From Tillus elongatus (Eukaryota > Arthropoda > Insecta > Coleoptera > Cleridae): a stretch of 64,000 nucleotides of DNA. Position 1 is the first letter of the stretch. The number at the start of each line of letters is the position of its first letter. Position numbers and translations under genes: made by a program. The DNA lies in NCBI GenBank assembly GCA_964006375.1, contig OZ023269.1, positions 59,491,468-59,555,467 of the forward strand. The letters run 5' to 3'. Positions 1 through 12,033 of the stretch are shown piece after piece. The notes below the pieces were generated by a model. The model ran no database searches. It saw nothing but the letters and a program-made list of their open reading frames with translations, and was not told the DNA's origin.

Positions 1-1019
1 CTATCTTTTCCAGGGCCCTTATTCTGAGTAGTTTTAAAAGCATTGTGTAATTCATATATTGTAAATGGTTTATCAAACCATTCGTTACTAGTCTTGTATG
101 AAATAACCAATATCGTCTCACGCACCAATTGTTGTAAGCTCCTCTAACATTTCTATAGCTGTTTCTTGATCAGAATATGTTTGCGCGTTATTGCTTCCCC
201 TGTTGTTGATTTTTTTAAATAAATTTCCAGATGTGTGTTGCTGATTCGTTTCTGCTTAAACTGCTAACGAATATTTGCCAGGAGTTTCTGCTCTTTTCTT
301 TTAACTTTTTATTAACATCCTTCGATTTGCTTATAATTGAAGTATTTTGAGACAAGATTGTATTTGTGTAGAGCTTCCTTTCGCTGTTTTACCAGATCGC
401 TGCAGCATTGTTCCCACCAAACTTGTTGCTTAACTCTTTTTTTATTGATTTGTGTTTTCTGTATGGCATGATTGGCGGCTTCTGTAATTGCATTTACTAA
501 ATGGGTTAAATTGTCTTGAGGTGTAGGTACTTTATCTATCAGATAATTGTCTGTTCAATTCAATTCTGAATACTTCCTAGTCGGCTGTTTTTCTCTCCAT
601 TTAGTGTATGGGATATACTGCGTACCTATGAATATTTCATTTAAAGTGATCAAAATAGGGTAATAGTCTGAACTAGACTATCATCCAACCACTTTCCAGG
701 TAATTTTTAACTAGACCAGATAAGACTAAAGTTATATCTACCATCGGTGGCGCTTCATAGTGTCTTGTCACTTTTGTGGGCGTTCCCTCATTAACGGCAG
801 CAAAATTTGAATTATCTAGTGCCTCCGCCAAATTTATTCCGTTATTATCCCCCTTACTGATCCCCACAGGCTAAAATGACCATTAAGGTCGCCACGGATG
901 ATAGTATCCTTGTTAGCAAGGTTTCTTAAAAAAATGTGTTCATGCTACTGTATCTACTTTAACATTAGGAGGTTTATAGATGCTAACCATATGAATATCT
1001 AACTTTTCTATTATTTTTT

Positions 1020-1340
1020 ATTTCAACAACACATCACGAGGGCTTACAGCCTAAATACTATCGTACCGTGGGTGTCGACAAGGAGGAAAGAGGTAATTTG
1101 TTAATTCTGGATTTGCAGGTTTGGAGGTTCGGGGGAGAAGGAAAAACATGTGCCGGCAAGGAATTCCACATCTTGGAAGTCCTCGGGACAAAATAGCGGG
1201 CATAACAAGATGTTCTATGTCTGGTGACCTGGACAGTAAAAGGGTGCATTCGCTCTGTTCCCTTGGTAGATCTGTTGGGGGTAGCAAGTGGAGGAACTAT
1301 GGAAGAAAGCTCCTCTGAGCAATGCCCGTGTAGATATCTA

Positions 1341-1387
<47 letters not shown>

Positions 1388-1395
1388 CAAATAAA
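1020..1395 (-). mobile_element. 3' end of a second LINE inserted in the first
   Basis: A minus-strand open stretch of about 90 residues (1330-1058) reads like the extreme C-terminus of a CR1/Jockey-type RT: H-P-F-T-V, a P-R-T-S-K-M-W-N-S-L-P core, V-F-P-S-P, then a K-S-R-I-N-K-L ending. It is followed by a short 3' region ending in an A/T-rich tail at about 1035-1012. On its upstream side it abuts the (GA)n tract. It separates two consecutive blocks of the host LINE endonuclease, so it is a 5'-truncated insertion. Confidence 0.55.
1344..1387. repeat. (GA)n microsatellite
   Basis: Uninterrupted GA dinucleotide run of about 22 units at the 5' side of the LINE 3' fragment. Confidence 0.95.
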
Positions 1396-1723
1396 CACCA
1401 CACAAATCTATATCATTATGTGGTACATTATTCGTTTAGATTTTTAAAAAAATTATGTGTTTGGCTATAAATATTCACACTCTCCTTGCTCTGCGGTGCA
1501 TTATATTTTTTCCAACTAATTTATAATTTCCCACTGCAAAAGTATTATCGTTTGGTTTTAACCGTGGTTCGCTAACAAGCACAACATCGTTGTTTTTTTC
1601 TGCTAAAGATGTAATCAAATTATCTTTTTTTTTACAGAATATGCATTCCACTGAATTATTTTAATTCCGTTATTGACCTGAGTCATCGTCGTTATCTTCG
1701 ATCATAAAATTATTGACACACTT

Positions 1724-2461
1724 TTAAACTGAATCCCTAACATTAAATTTACTTATATTTATTGCTGTTATCTCTGGGTTTATTTTTCTTACCAAGTCTA
1801 AAATAAGGTTTGTTAGGCCTTCTGTTATTTTCTCTTTGTAACTCATATATTTATCCATATACGGATTAGGTAAAATGGAATGTGTTTCTCTGTCTGGTGA
1901 TGAGTTTGATACCTTACGTTTTCTTTTTCTGTCGCTGTGAGTTGTCAAAAAAGTTAAGTGATGTGTGTTGTGTGCTATGTGATGGTTGCGTATTTACGCG
2001 GGATGCACGTCTAGTATTAAATGTTTTAAATTGTGGGCGCTGAGATTGTGGTGCAAGTATTCTGTTAGATCTGTTAAAGCCTGAATCCTCTTAGAGAATA
2101 CAACCTTTGCACATGTAGGTTTTTTCAACAATCTCCACCTATGAAAGATCAATTTTGACTCACCATTATTTGTTTTATATTTTTTTGACTAAGGTAGAAT
2201 TCCTTTAAAATTGTTGTATGTTCGTATTTTTACAGTATATGCAAAACTGTTCTTTATCGCATTCTAAAGAATTATGATTTTCACCGCATTTCCTACAACT
2301 GTTTCTTACAAATTCTAGCGACGAGCCCATACACTTCATACACTGCACTACCGAATAAATATAAGGTTCCACTATAAAATTAACCCCATTTATTCTAATT
2401 TCAGTCAGTAAGGTATCTCCTGAAAATGATACTATTATTATCTGCCTTGGTACTAACCTAG
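1724..2461 (-). pseudogene. LINE ORF1 (gag-like) remnant with CCHC knuckle
   Basis: Minus-strand remnant of a LINE ORF1. Near 2330-2220 it reads C-R-K-C-G-E-N-H-x4-C followed by C-D-x4-C-x2-C, a CCHC-type RNA-binding knuckle as in ORF1 of I/Jockey LINEs. The segment before it (2460-2340) has the hydrophobic, cysteine-containing pattern usual before the knuckles. The last part (1948-1724) is a 74-codon basic and serine-rich open stretch leading to the endonuclease start. The reading frame is broken in several places. Its expected role was to bind the element RNA. Confidence 0.55.
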
Positions 2462-2905
2462 ATTCCTAGATATTATAACAAAGTAAGGGCAATCAAATTT
2501 GGTACGCGTGTTTGCATTGCCATGTACCACAATTTAGGTCTATACCTTTAAGGACAAAAAAAGTTATGGGCAGTTAGAAAACAAATTGGAGTTTTCCTCA
2601 AAACGTCAAAGTCGCGATTTGAAACGTCAAAATTCGCAACATTTAGGCAAATAGCCTGAAACTAATACGGATTATGTTAAGAAAATCTCGCAAAAAGAGT
2701 GTTCTGCAAACCCTTAAGTTTTAGTTTCAACCCTCATTGTCCTTCATTTTACTAAAATGTTTACAGAAAATTCGTTAAAAAAGACCCTTTCTCTGATGCT
2801 TTGGCTGTAGGTTTAGTTAAGTTGATGCTTTGGCTGTAGGTTTAGTTAAGTTTATGGTTTAACGGACTATAATTTTTAGCCAATTCTCGTAGAAAAAAAT
2901 TGTTT
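2462..2905 (+). repeat. RepX interspersed repeat, copy 1, left part
   Basis: Non-coding repeat that closely resembles 25200-25670: both share, in the same order, a stretch about a missing accessory fact of 'atgggcagtta', 'ttttcctcaaaacgtcaaa', 'agagtgttctgc' and 'tttatggtttaacgg'. A 30-bp duplication (around 2800-2850) is unique to this copy. The repeat continues at 6437 after two nested insertions. I cannot assign a family; the outer structure suggests a non-autonomous DNA element. Confidence 0.75.
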
Positions 2906-3082
2906 CTTTCAGTTTTTATCTGTTTGCATATATACAGGGTGGCGCATTTCTACGGTAAAGCTGAATATAATTGTTATTATACAAGATACGAGAAAAAATT
3001 GTAATTATAGGGTCTCTTAAGCTGCATTTTATAAATATTTTGACAGTTACAGGCTGGTCCATAAGTCGTTCGTGATCCCTAC
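2906..3082. mobile_element. Small insertion flanked by AATTGTTT
   Basis: The 8-mer AATTGTTT at 2898-2905 is repeated at 3083-3090 and brackets about 177 bp absent from the other RepX copy. This fits an 8-bp target-site duplication. Inside is the phrase 'tatacagggtg', common at the ends of arthropod non-autonomous elements. No coding capacity is seen. Confidence 0.5.
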
Positions 3083-3390
3083 AATTGTTTTTTAGAACAC
3101 CCTTATTCCTAGACAGCACAGACACATTCTGAGAATATGCAAGGAATGTTTCGAAAGAATATTCAAATATCCCCAGAACATTCTCACAAGGTACAATATA
3201 TATTCCTAGAACATTATATGAACATGACAATTGGACAGATTCTGTCATACCAATAAGGTTCTCAGAATGTTATTTCGAATATTCTTAGGAGCTCCCAGTA
3301 TGTTCTGAAAATGTCCCACGAACATTCAATGAATCTTCTTAAAATGGTCATACATATACTCATGGGAACATTGCTTTTTTTAAAAGATAT

Positions 3391-4450
3391 ACAGGGTATT
3401 TCGCATAAGAACCTATACAGAGCAGGGGCATGTAGGGGAACCTAAAAACTGGTGATTTAATGCAACATACCCCCACACTAAGTTGCACTCCTGAGAAGTT
3501 ATAGGCCTTCAAAATGGGTTTAAATTTCGAAAAAAATCAATACCTCAGTAACACTTAACTTAGAAAAACCAAATTTGGTACACGTTTTGGGTGTACCAAG
3601 AGCATTAATAGATGATGAGAAGATTTCAAAGTATTTCAAAGGGTTCAATAGGGTGATGAACCCATAAAATATAACATCATTTTTTAGCCTATTGGCGGAT
3701 TTAAAAAATTATTATTTGATTTTATGGGGAAGTAAATTCTTAAATTTTTCCGCTTATTATTGAAAAAATATTTGTCGTTTTCAAGAAAAACCCGAAGAAC
3801 TGAAGACATTTTATCAATGTTATTTAAAATCATCAAAAATTCAATAGACGCCTGTAAAATTATCATTTTGGAGAATTTCTATAACTTATCGCTAGCAATT
3901 TTTTTATTTCTATTGTTTGTTTTCTAATAAATTATACTTATTCACACTTTTTCCCTGATTATCAAATTTGACGTACACAATTTTATTGGCAAATATTGAA
4001 TTTTCTATGATTTTTAGTAACACTGATAAAATATGTTTCTTTAGTTATTCGTGTTTTTCTTGAAACCAACAAAGCTTTTTGAAAATAACAGGAGTAACAA
4101 AAGTTTTAAAGTTAAATTCCTCATAAAAAGAAATATTTTATTAAATCCACCAATATATTAAAAAACTGTGACATATTAAGGGTGCATCACCCCTTTCAAA
4201 TGCCTTAATTAAACTCTCCTTAGCATCGATTAATGCTCTTGGTATACTCAGAACGTGTATCAAATTTGATTTCTCTAAGTGAAAGTATTACGCAGATATT
4301 GATTTTTTTTGAAATTGAAAACCCCACTTTGAAGGCCTATAACTTCTCAGTGGTGCAACTTAGCATAGGGGTAAGTTGCATTAAATCACCATATTTTAGG
4401 TTTGCCTACATTCCCCTGCTCTGTGTCGGTTCTTATGCGAAACACCCTGT
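3391..4450. mobile_element. Long palindromic (foldback/MITE-like) element
   Basis: The two halves are inverted copies of each other over at least about 480 bp per arm: the left starts ACAGGGTATTTCGCATAAG and the right ends with its near reverse complement. Matching blocks continue inward past 'gtgatttaatgcaac', 'gaagttataggccttcaaa' and 'ccaagagcattaat' on each side. Possible 13-bp flanking repeats (TGCWTTTTTTAAA) lie near 3372 and 4452. No protein is encoded. Open stretches on either strand here are by-products of the repeat. Confidence 0.75.
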
Positions 4451-4463
4451 GTGCATTTTTTAA

Positions 4464-6230
4464 ATGACACAGAAATTAAGGAAATGCAACGCTATGAAAT
4501 AATTGATTTATCTTCAAAATTTACTAATTTTCCTCCATTTAACTGGCCTTGTATATATTTTCATATAAGCAAGCCCAAATCGCCATATATGTTGGAATTT
4601 GAACTTCTATCACTCACCCTTGTGTATGTTACCATTATTCTAGTGGCTACACACACCTGTAAACTCACATTCAGACACTTAATAAGTCAACAATTCGAGT
4701 ATTGCACATTTATTCAGATTAATTAATATAACAAATGCCAAGAAATGTTTGTGAATAAAACAATTAAAATTTCAATAACATAAAAATAAAATAAATATAC
4801 AGTTCATCGAGTTGCCAGAAAATTTATTAGCCAAACACAAAGTTTCCGAGATGAATATTCGAGGTTACCATACTGAAGTAACTTGAAATTTGGCTAGACT
4901 ATTGATCCTACAGTCTTTCAGTGTGGTATTAAAGGAATTGCATTACATAATAGTACTTATACCTTTATAGAACACAACTAAATTGGACAGAATATGGCAC
5001 AAATTCACATTCACTTGCACTTACAGAAAACTACAACTGAAAGTTATTCATCAGACCTTTTAACCCTTCCCTTGTATGGTTGCTCTCTGCTCTGCTTCCA
5101 CGGACTTGATTTTGACTTGTAAAGCTATTTCCATATCCCGATGTCCGATGTTTGTCACCAACACCTTGGATATTCTGGTTGTGAAAGCATACTTTGGCAA
5201 AGTCATTGTGTATCTGATAAATTGCAAGTTTTATTGTACACAGCTCATCTACCTACCATATGTTCAGGTCCAGATTTTCTGCTCTTCTCATACTTCTCAC
5301 AGCATTCACTTCTACCTCAGTAAAAAGCCTCAGATGTTGCGTAGACAATTTTATAGATTTGCAGAGTATTCTTGCACTTATGATAGCGTAATATCAGTTT
5401 CCCTAATAATCCTTTGTTGTACTTGCTTGTTGTAGATACCCAGAATTAATGTATATTTGATCGTTCAACCTGTGTATGGATTTTTATAATTATACAGATA
5501 CATCCATAACTAGCGGGTTGCTTCTTAAGTTCCGTTACAAAAGAGTAAATGGTCTGGTTTTTGATAGAATTTATAAAATTTTAACGTTTCCATAGTAATA
5601 TTTGTCTTTGGATTCATCAAAACAACCGAGAACATCTTCCAGCTTATTTGTATTCTCTACTGGAAAAGTGTTAAGTGGTGGTTTATATGGCATAATTTAC
5701 TATTACTATCGAAGAACACAATTTTTTAATTATATATTATACAATGTATGTGTACCTAAATCGTAAGATGATCGTCTCAGGCAAAATTGGCAAACCCTTC
5801 GTCCGGGTCAACTGTAAGAAATGCTTTAAAGCTTGTTTCTTTACTGGGACTGGGTGGCTCTTAGTTCTTGATAACCTGACACCATGTTTTAGTTGCTTCT
5901 GTACTCTGTGTTGTTTGTAAATACACATTGTTTTCGGTGTTCACGTCACATTATTATCGTTAATTAATTATGTTACAATATAACCTAACACCATTCAATA
6001 TTCATTAATTTACATTTACGTCTATCGGCATCGGCCATCTTCCCTTCGGTATGGACATGCGCTCTATGCCTAAATATTAAATATACAATTATCATAACAG
6101 AATCAAACATGCAAAATAGTTCTTCTTATAATTCTAACCACTATATTTATACCGTAATCATCATCTATCTTCTTCATTAAATTTTATAGCTATATAATAT
6201 TATAAGGATATCTCGAGCACATTCTCAGCG
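4464..6230. other. Unassigned AT-rich interior of the TIR element
   Basis: I see no recognisable gene here. A 40-codon minus-strand frame begins with ATG at 5693 and ends at 5571. About 200 bp upstream of it on that strand lies 'tggtgtcagg' (near 5880), which is reminiscent of a gypsy primer-binding site, so a decayed gypsy 5' end is possible but weakly supported. The rest shows no motif I can name. Confidence 0.25.
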
Positions 6231-6436
6231 AATATTCCAAATAATGATCTATTCAAATATTCTCAGTATATTGGTGAAGAATTTTCTTAAGATGTGATTG
6301 AATGAATGTACTCAGAATATTCAAGACGCAGTTTGAAATTCCATAAATGTTATTAGAACATTACGAAACAAATATTCTGAAAAAATAATGTTCTCACATT
6401 GTGAGAACATTCTGAGAATACATTGTGCTGTATGGG

Positions 6437-6830
6437 TTATTGCATTTTTGCATTTTTTATCGAAATATGATGCATGTTTGTAAGAAAAAAATCGAGACGC
6501 AGTACGTACGTTTTGGTAGCTAATTTTCATAAAATCCTTCAAATTTCAATAACTCAATTTGCTATTAACCTAAGGTTTGTTGGCTAGGAAACCAACATTT
6601 TAAGTTTATTTTCGGAAAATGTTTGTACATTTTCAAACAATAAGTAATTTTGATAAAATATGGTACATTGTTTTTACTATATAGGCTATACCAGTAACTA
6701 GATTGATGCCTGATTGCATTAGAGAGACATATTTGCTATTAAAAACATTTTTATGAAAATTCACTTGCATAACGCACTTGCTGCGTCCAGACTTTTTATA
6801 CATAAATGAAATAAGCATTTTGAGTAAAAG
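6437..6830 (+). repeat. RepX copy 1, right part, with TIR module
   Basis: Continuation of RepX after the TIR element. It contains a 300-bp module with inverted ends: 'gacgcagtacgtacgttttgg' like sequence near 6495 and its near reverse complement near 6755-6792 ('gcacttgctgcgtcc'). The same module with the same interior is present at 26930-27390. It looks like a MITE forming part of the larger repeat. Confidence 0.7.
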
Positions 6831-7299
6831 GCAATAGGTCTATACTCTTATGATGACAAGCGCCTTAATGGTGTTACTTGCGTCAGTAGTCAGGTGACAT
6901 CCATGGCCGAAATTTGGCTATGGTAGGAGTGAATTTATTATTAGTTTTAGCCTGCGAAAAGCATAAACGTATATTTTCTGCAAGCTGTGTTTGAGGATCC
7001 TCCGCTGGTTACTGGTTGTTGATACGATGTTTGCAACTTGGGGGTTAAATACTGTTCGACTTTCGGTTCGTTAAATGCCAAATAAATTATCAAGATTAAC
7101 CGGTGATTTTTAAATTTACTGCCGTTTTGACATACTGTGACCGCAACACCAAATAATATGTAACATAATACTTAAGTTTCCAAAAATTAAAAACTTTATT
7201 TTAGAGAAAATACAATGTGTTATTTGTATTGATAATTAAACTATAAATATAATTAAATTTAGCAGCAAATATATTGTGAATTCAAGCCGTTACAAATAC
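6831..7299. other. Unassigned flank
   Basis: No gene, RNA or clear repeat is recognised between the RepX copy and the first errantivirus LTR. The sequence is AT-rich with no long open frame. Confidence 0.3.
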
Positions 7300-7918
7300 A
7301 GACTGTTAGCGAGCTATATTGAAATTGTATAAGGTTGTCTATGCATAACAGGCAATTATTAATCAACAGTTAGTAAATCGTATGAACACGTATATGACTC
7401 AACTTATAATTAAACTATAAGTAAAAATCTGGCCAATGCTGCTTTCGGATGATCGGGTCGGGATTAACTGAAGAGACGGTACCGTAATTACATGTAGATA
7501 GGAAGAATACTTGGTTCTTGGGTTGACCCGCGAGATAAATGGACCACAAACTAGCCATTATAATACAAAGTAGCATTCCAAGTATGCAGACACCCAAGTC
7601 AGCGGAATGAGAAGGCACCTTGGGAAACTACGCAGTAAAGTGTGGGACGCTGTAGCAACGAAATGGAAGTCACCTCTAAGAACAATAGTGCTACGCCCGA
7701 GGTGAAGCCTTATAAATAGACGACTCGCCTTCAGCGGGCCGTTCATTCGTGTTTCTTGAATTAGAATCTGCACATCGTTTGCTAACGTTAATATATCACA
7801 CTTTGTTGATATTTGTATTAGTCATTATTTTATATATGTTTTTATATCGTATGTACTAACTTGTGTAATAAGTAATGAATTTGTTTAAAAATCTTAACGT
7901 CTTAACCGTAAAGTTAAG
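7300..7918 (+). mobile_element. EV-A 5' LTR (left boundary not resolved)
   Basis: The right boundary is set by the primer-binding site at 7919. A TATA box (TATAAATA) sits at 7711-7718. The block 'gcacatcg..tgctaa..tatatcaca' and the end 'aaagttaag' also occur in the inverted EV-C LTR at 34343-34700, so both belong to related errantivirus subfamilies. The left end was not located. Confidence 0.55.
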
Positions 7919-7929
7919 TGGCGCAGTCG
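7919..7929 (+). promoter_or_regulatory. EV-A primer-binding site
   Basis: TGGCGCAGTCG directly follows the LTR end, as in the 17.6/297 group of insect errantiviruses, whose minus-strand DNA synthesis is primed by a tRNA. EV-C carries a longer version of the same site at 34331-34342. Confidence 0.75.
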
Positions 7930-9054
7930 TTTGTATCGGTTAAAAAATCAAAAGAATATTGATTTTAAGCGTATTGACGCCTAATAACAGAGTCGAGCCA
8001 AGCAGACCCAAGCAGAGGTAAAAGCAGCCAAATGAGAGTAGAATCCGTTGTGTTAATGTAAGTTGTTTGCTACTATTCCATTTTTAAACTAAGATCCTAA
8101 CATAAAAGAGTGTTTTCGTTTTAAATTTAGTATGATTATTATATCTAGAATTAGTTAGGTTATGCAAACGTCATTCTAATATTAGGTATTTAATTATAGG
8201 AATTTAACTGAGGTAAAGAATTTGAACTTAGCGGGCTTTTAAAATATACATACCTGTCAAAAGATGAGACAATAAGTTTCAAGGAAGCTTGCTATGAGAC
8301 AAAACAGGAAATGGGGTTCAAGATTAATTTTCGACGATTTTCCGATTTCCGCTTGAATGAGAGGTTGTTGTTTGTTAGGACGCGAGAAGCGAGCGTCATA
8401 TTCCCTTCCAGAAAGAATTTCAATATTTTAAACCATTTTTGTGTGAAAACAATAGCCATTTGCTCCTGTAATTAACAGAAGAAACAAATTAAACGTTCCA
8501 GAGTAAGAAAATCATCCAGAAAATAATAATATAATAATTTGTTCAAATCAAACCAGAAGGGAAGAATTTTTAATTATAAAGATAGGCAAACTGTCAACCG
8601 TTTGTCTAGTTATAAATGTATTTGTGGTAAAATCAGAAAATTAACTTATAAACAGAAATGCAAATCATATTCCCACGATAGTTGAAAAGTGGAATCATAG
8701 AGGGCGCGAAATGTCTCAAATGTGAAATCTAAAAACCATATTTATCAATTTTGTAAACCTTGATACTATAAAAATCCTGTCACGTAATTTAAAGTCAAAT
8801 TTGTTCTTAAATTTAGTATATTAGACGATCCGTTTTAAGATAATATTCAAAAAATTTCATTTATCAAAAATATTTGTTACGAGTTTAAGTAGGACGTATT
8901 TATTTGGGTATATCCAGATATAATTAAGATTTTTAATTGCATAAAGCAGTCTATTTTCTCCAAATTAGAACCGACTATGGATAGAGTTAGAGCAGAGCCA
9001 GGGCAACTGGAAATATAAAGGTAAATTTATTTGGTAGAGTCAACGAAAGGCAAG

Positions 9055-9059
<5 letters not shown>

Positions 9060-9121
<62 letters not shown>
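9060..9121. repeat. (TA)n microsatellite
   Basis: About 31 uninterrupted TA units in the EV-A leader. Confidence 0.95.
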
Positions 9122-9123
<2 letters not shown>

Positions 9124-9580
9124 ATTGCTATTTGACTAACAAATGAATGGTAACAGTAATAAAGAATAGGCCTACAACACTACACGGAAATAACAAGGGT
9201 TGAAGCCATTTTATAATTTAATATATATACATAGGGATTAAATAATTATGAAACCACAGTCATAAACATTTATTAAACAAACACCTCAAAATCACAAAAA
9301 TATAGATAAAATTGGCATAATTTATACATAAAAATTGTGTGTAAACTGTCTATATTAAAATCCAATTTAAAATACAATATATATAAAGGTAAAATCATCA
9401 AAAAATATACCTATTAAAATCTATATATAGGGTGATCTTTTACGATATAAAATCATTATACAAATATAAAAAATTTCATTTACAATATAAATAGGTATAA
9501 CAATATCAATTGACGCCGATAAACGTGGGGCAGTAAAACTAGTAAATTAAAACAAATACTATACTCCCCAACATAACTAA

Positions 9581-9583
<3 letters not shown>

Positions 9584-9672
<89 letters not shown>
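9584..9672. repeat. (TA)n microsatellite just upstream of EV-A gag
   Basis: About 44 TA units ending a few bases before the gag ATG at 9675. EV-C shows the same arrangement at 33880-33971. Confidence 0.95.
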
Positions 9673-9674
<2 letters not shown>

Positions 9675-9675
<1 letters not shown>

Positions 9676-10835
9676 ATGTCTAATTCAGAACACGCATCAC
9701 AAAGTTTAGTAAATCTCGAATATAGACTTAGATCGATAAGCATTAGTGATAATATTGAAATAATAAACCCTGTCAGTGAGAGTAGTTCTAGGGGCAACAT
9801 GGCAGACCAATTTAGAGAATTCTTTCTTAAAGCAATTCCCAAATTCGATGGTTAACGTAGGTAATTTTCTTAAATCTTGTGATCTGGTTATGAACCAATT
9901 CTATACAGCTAATGAAAACCTTTATATGAATAATTTCCCATTAAATTTCATTTAATCTAAATTAACGGGACAGGCACGTCTTATAATAAATACGAAAATA
10001 ATAAACTCGTAGCTAGACCTTAGAAATGCAATTGTGCAGAATTTTACTGATCAGAGAGACGACACAAGTCTCTTCGCTTAAATGCTGACATTAAAACAGA
10101 GAAACGGTGAAGATGCACTTGCATTTTCGAACCGTTGCCGACATATAGAACAATTGCTCATCTCAAACCTAATCGCTAATGAGAACAACGAAGCAGTACG
10201 TGCGCTTAAAATGGCGATTTATCAAAGTCAAACTTTAAAGGCATTTTTACGTGGATCCAGGAATCCAATGCGGATGGTCTTAAGGTCAACAACTCCCCAA
10301 ATTATTAAACAGGCATTGAAATTCGTATTTTCTGAGGAAAACTTCAATTACAGGGACATGACAATAAATAAATCAAATTTTAACCACAACAAAAACGACG
10401 GCCAAAGAGACAGCCTTTTCAACGACCTAATAATCAAAATTTTAACAATGTCTAATTTCAAAGACCGTTTAAACCGAATCACAGACCTTTTCAGCAACAA
10501 AGTAACGTTCAAAATTTCGAGCCAAGACAAAATAACCAATTTACACCTCGACCGAATTTCCAACAAAATTTCTCCAATCAAGTAAGGAGACCAAATTTCG
10601 ATAACAATCATAATAACCAATCAAATCAAATGCGACGACCAAATTTTAATCAAAACGCTGACAGTATCCGGATCCTATGGATATAGGAATTTCCAATACA
10701 AGACTATCACAACAGTCACAGTTACATAACAATGAATTTTTTGAAAACGAGATAAATGATTTTGGTTATAAAATAAATAATTTGGAATACGAAATAAATA
10801 ATGAACAATCGCCATCAGATCAGTATAACGAATAA
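9675..10835 (+). pseudogene. gag: EV-A gag pseudogene
   Basis: Errantivirus Gag, the capsid protein. The N-terminus from ATG 9675 resembles that of EV-C on the opposite strand (33848), sharing Y-R-L-x-S-I-S-I-S-D-N-I and K-A-I-P-x-F-D-G. The longest open part is 10082-10585 (167 codons). It aligns with the EV-D gag around Q-x-x-x-L-x-x-F-L-x-G and E-E-x-F-x-Y. Stops and frameshifts lie between 9855 and 10081 and after 10585. No zinc knuckle is seen, as is common in errantiviruses. The C-terminal part is N/E/Y-rich and ends near 10835. Confidence 0.65.
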
Positions 10836-11718
10836 AACCAAAATTTTCCAATAGCAGGCACGTCTACGGGCAATCGGTAGTAGACATTAATAATTTTTAA
10901 ATTTTCAAACAAGTAATGTACCTAATAAGAGCAGTAGTAGTAGTTATATGTATAATGAGAGACTGAGAGATTATATAAATAAATTAAACTTGAACTTGCA
11001 AAACCACGTAAGCGAAAGTCAACGAACGCATTGTGTTGACCTAGTCGACGCATCTAAACCTAAGAGTATGGTTCGACAAGACAATGATAGAATTATGCAA
11101 TATGTCAATTTTATGTGTGCTAGTCACAATAAAGTAACCCAATTAAATAAAGGCCAATATAGCAGTTTGGATGAAGTTTCAGTTACAAGCGTATATTGTA
11201 ACGAGAATATTACCCAAAATGGTTTAAATCATACGAGGACTGTACAAAAAAGCAGCGAAAACCAATTAAGTTTTAGTAGAACGTTAAATAGGCATTCAAA
11301 TAATGCCTGTTCTTGTTTTACTTTTTCCCTATAGTTATAGGAAAACAGTAAAACAAGAACAGGAAGATGAACCTTTAACCCAGTGCAATAGTACAGGTAA
11401 AATTGGGTTAAATAAAGAAAAATATGTAATTAACCAGTTACATTTTAAAGTAGAAAAAATCTAAATCTAAAAATGAAGAGAAATTCACAACAAGCAAAAA
11501 TTGTAGTTCAGAAATAAATCTCATAAAAATTAACAATCAATCTATGATAAATAACGTCTATGAGAACGAATAGGATGATAATGAAATATAGGAAAGCTAA
11601 ATTGAAAATTCCAATACGACCAATAATTCAAACACAAGCTTACAAATTTTGGAAGAATTAAAAACAACATCCGAGATTAAATAAAAATCATGTTTTCCCA
11701 TGAGAGCAAAATGAACTA
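10836..11718 (+). pseudogene. EV-A remnant between gag and integrase
   Basis: AT-rich plus-strand sequence with a 128-codon open stretch (10948-11334) of no recognised motif. Protease, RT and RNase H should lie here in a complete element but are not seen, so they seem to be deleted. It ends at 11718, where the young gypsy element is inserted. The next EV-A piece, the integrase zinc-finger region, starts at 16472. Confidence 0.35.
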
Positions 11719-12033
11719 TGGATGTTAATTACACTTGTTGATATTAAATCCATACGTAAACATTTAATATACTTTATTATTTCACTAACTGAATAAACTA
11801 TACATTTAACTATAAAACAATCACAGACAGCACATAACAGATAACTGACCGAGCGTGGAGAGACGTATCTTCACTGTATCGGTTGGTAGCGAGGAGAGAG
11901 AGAGAGATCCCTGGTGTTTCTTATATAGTAGTTCTTGACAGCTTGCTGTCGAATAACGTAACGTAACGTTTAGCTGTCAAGAGAAACACAGAGTAGTGTT
12001 GACGGAAACACTGCGGTCGGAACCGCCGCCACA
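11719..12033 (-). repeat. 3' LTR of the young gypsy
   Basis: 315-bp LTR at the 3' end in element orientation (left on the plus strand). It starts TGTGGCGG at 12033 and ends CATCCA at 11719. It contains a GA run and the block 'ataacgtaacgtaacg'. Confidence 0.95.

Larger units (their letters stand above)
1..1715 (-). pseudogene. LINE ORF2 endonuclease remnant
   Basis: Minus-strand ORF2 remnant. The start of the AP-like endonuclease is recognisable at about 1690-1560 as I-I-Q-W-N-A followed by D-V-V-L-V-S-E-P, with a frameshift in a run of A. A second block at 867-673 carries N-L-A-E-A-L-D and V-D-I-T-L, typical of the domain's second half. A W-W-x-x-x-C pattern at about 430-400 marks the linker before RT. 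The frame is broken repeatedly and split by the insertion at about 1020-1395, so this is not a working gene. Confidence 0.6.
1..2461 (-). mobile_element. Decayed non-LTR retrotransposon (I/Jockey-like LINE)
   Basis: On the minus strand a degraded LINE reads from an ORF1 zinc-knuckle region (about 2330-2220) through the start of an AP-type endonuclease (about 1680-1480), a later endonuclease segment (about 1010-670) and the linker toward reverse transcriptase (about 490-390, with a W-W-x3-C pattern). The order matches two-ORF LINEs of the I/Jockey group. Frameshifts and stops are frequent. The endonuclease is interrupted at about 1020-1395 by another LINE fragment, and the 5' end stops where the RepX repeat starts at about 2462. 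The element runs off the left edge, so RT is not seen. Clade assignment within I/Jockey is an inference from memory of family patterns. Confidence 0.7.
3108..6436. mobile_element. 3.3-kb TIR element with TTATT target duplication
   Basis: Left end CCTAGACAGCACA (3108-3120) and right end TGTGCTGTATGGG (6424-6436) are imperfect inverted repeats (11 of 13). TTATT flanks both sides (3103-3107 and 6437-6441). Joining the flanks gives a continuous RepX sequence like that at about 25655-25690, which independently supports the insertion boundaries. Subterminal regions at both ends share 'acattctgagaat' type words. No transposase is visible, so the element is non-autonomous or gutted. It contains the palindromic element at 3391-4450. 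Confidence 0.65.
7930..9674 (+). other. EV-A leader, expanded by (TA)n tracts
   Basis: Between the primer-binding site and the gag start there are about 1.7 kb with no open frame, far longer than the roughly 365 nt in EV-D. It contains (TA)n at 9060-9121 and 9584-9672 and AT-rich sequence at 9180-9580. Part of it may be an unrecognised insertion. Confidence 0.45.
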
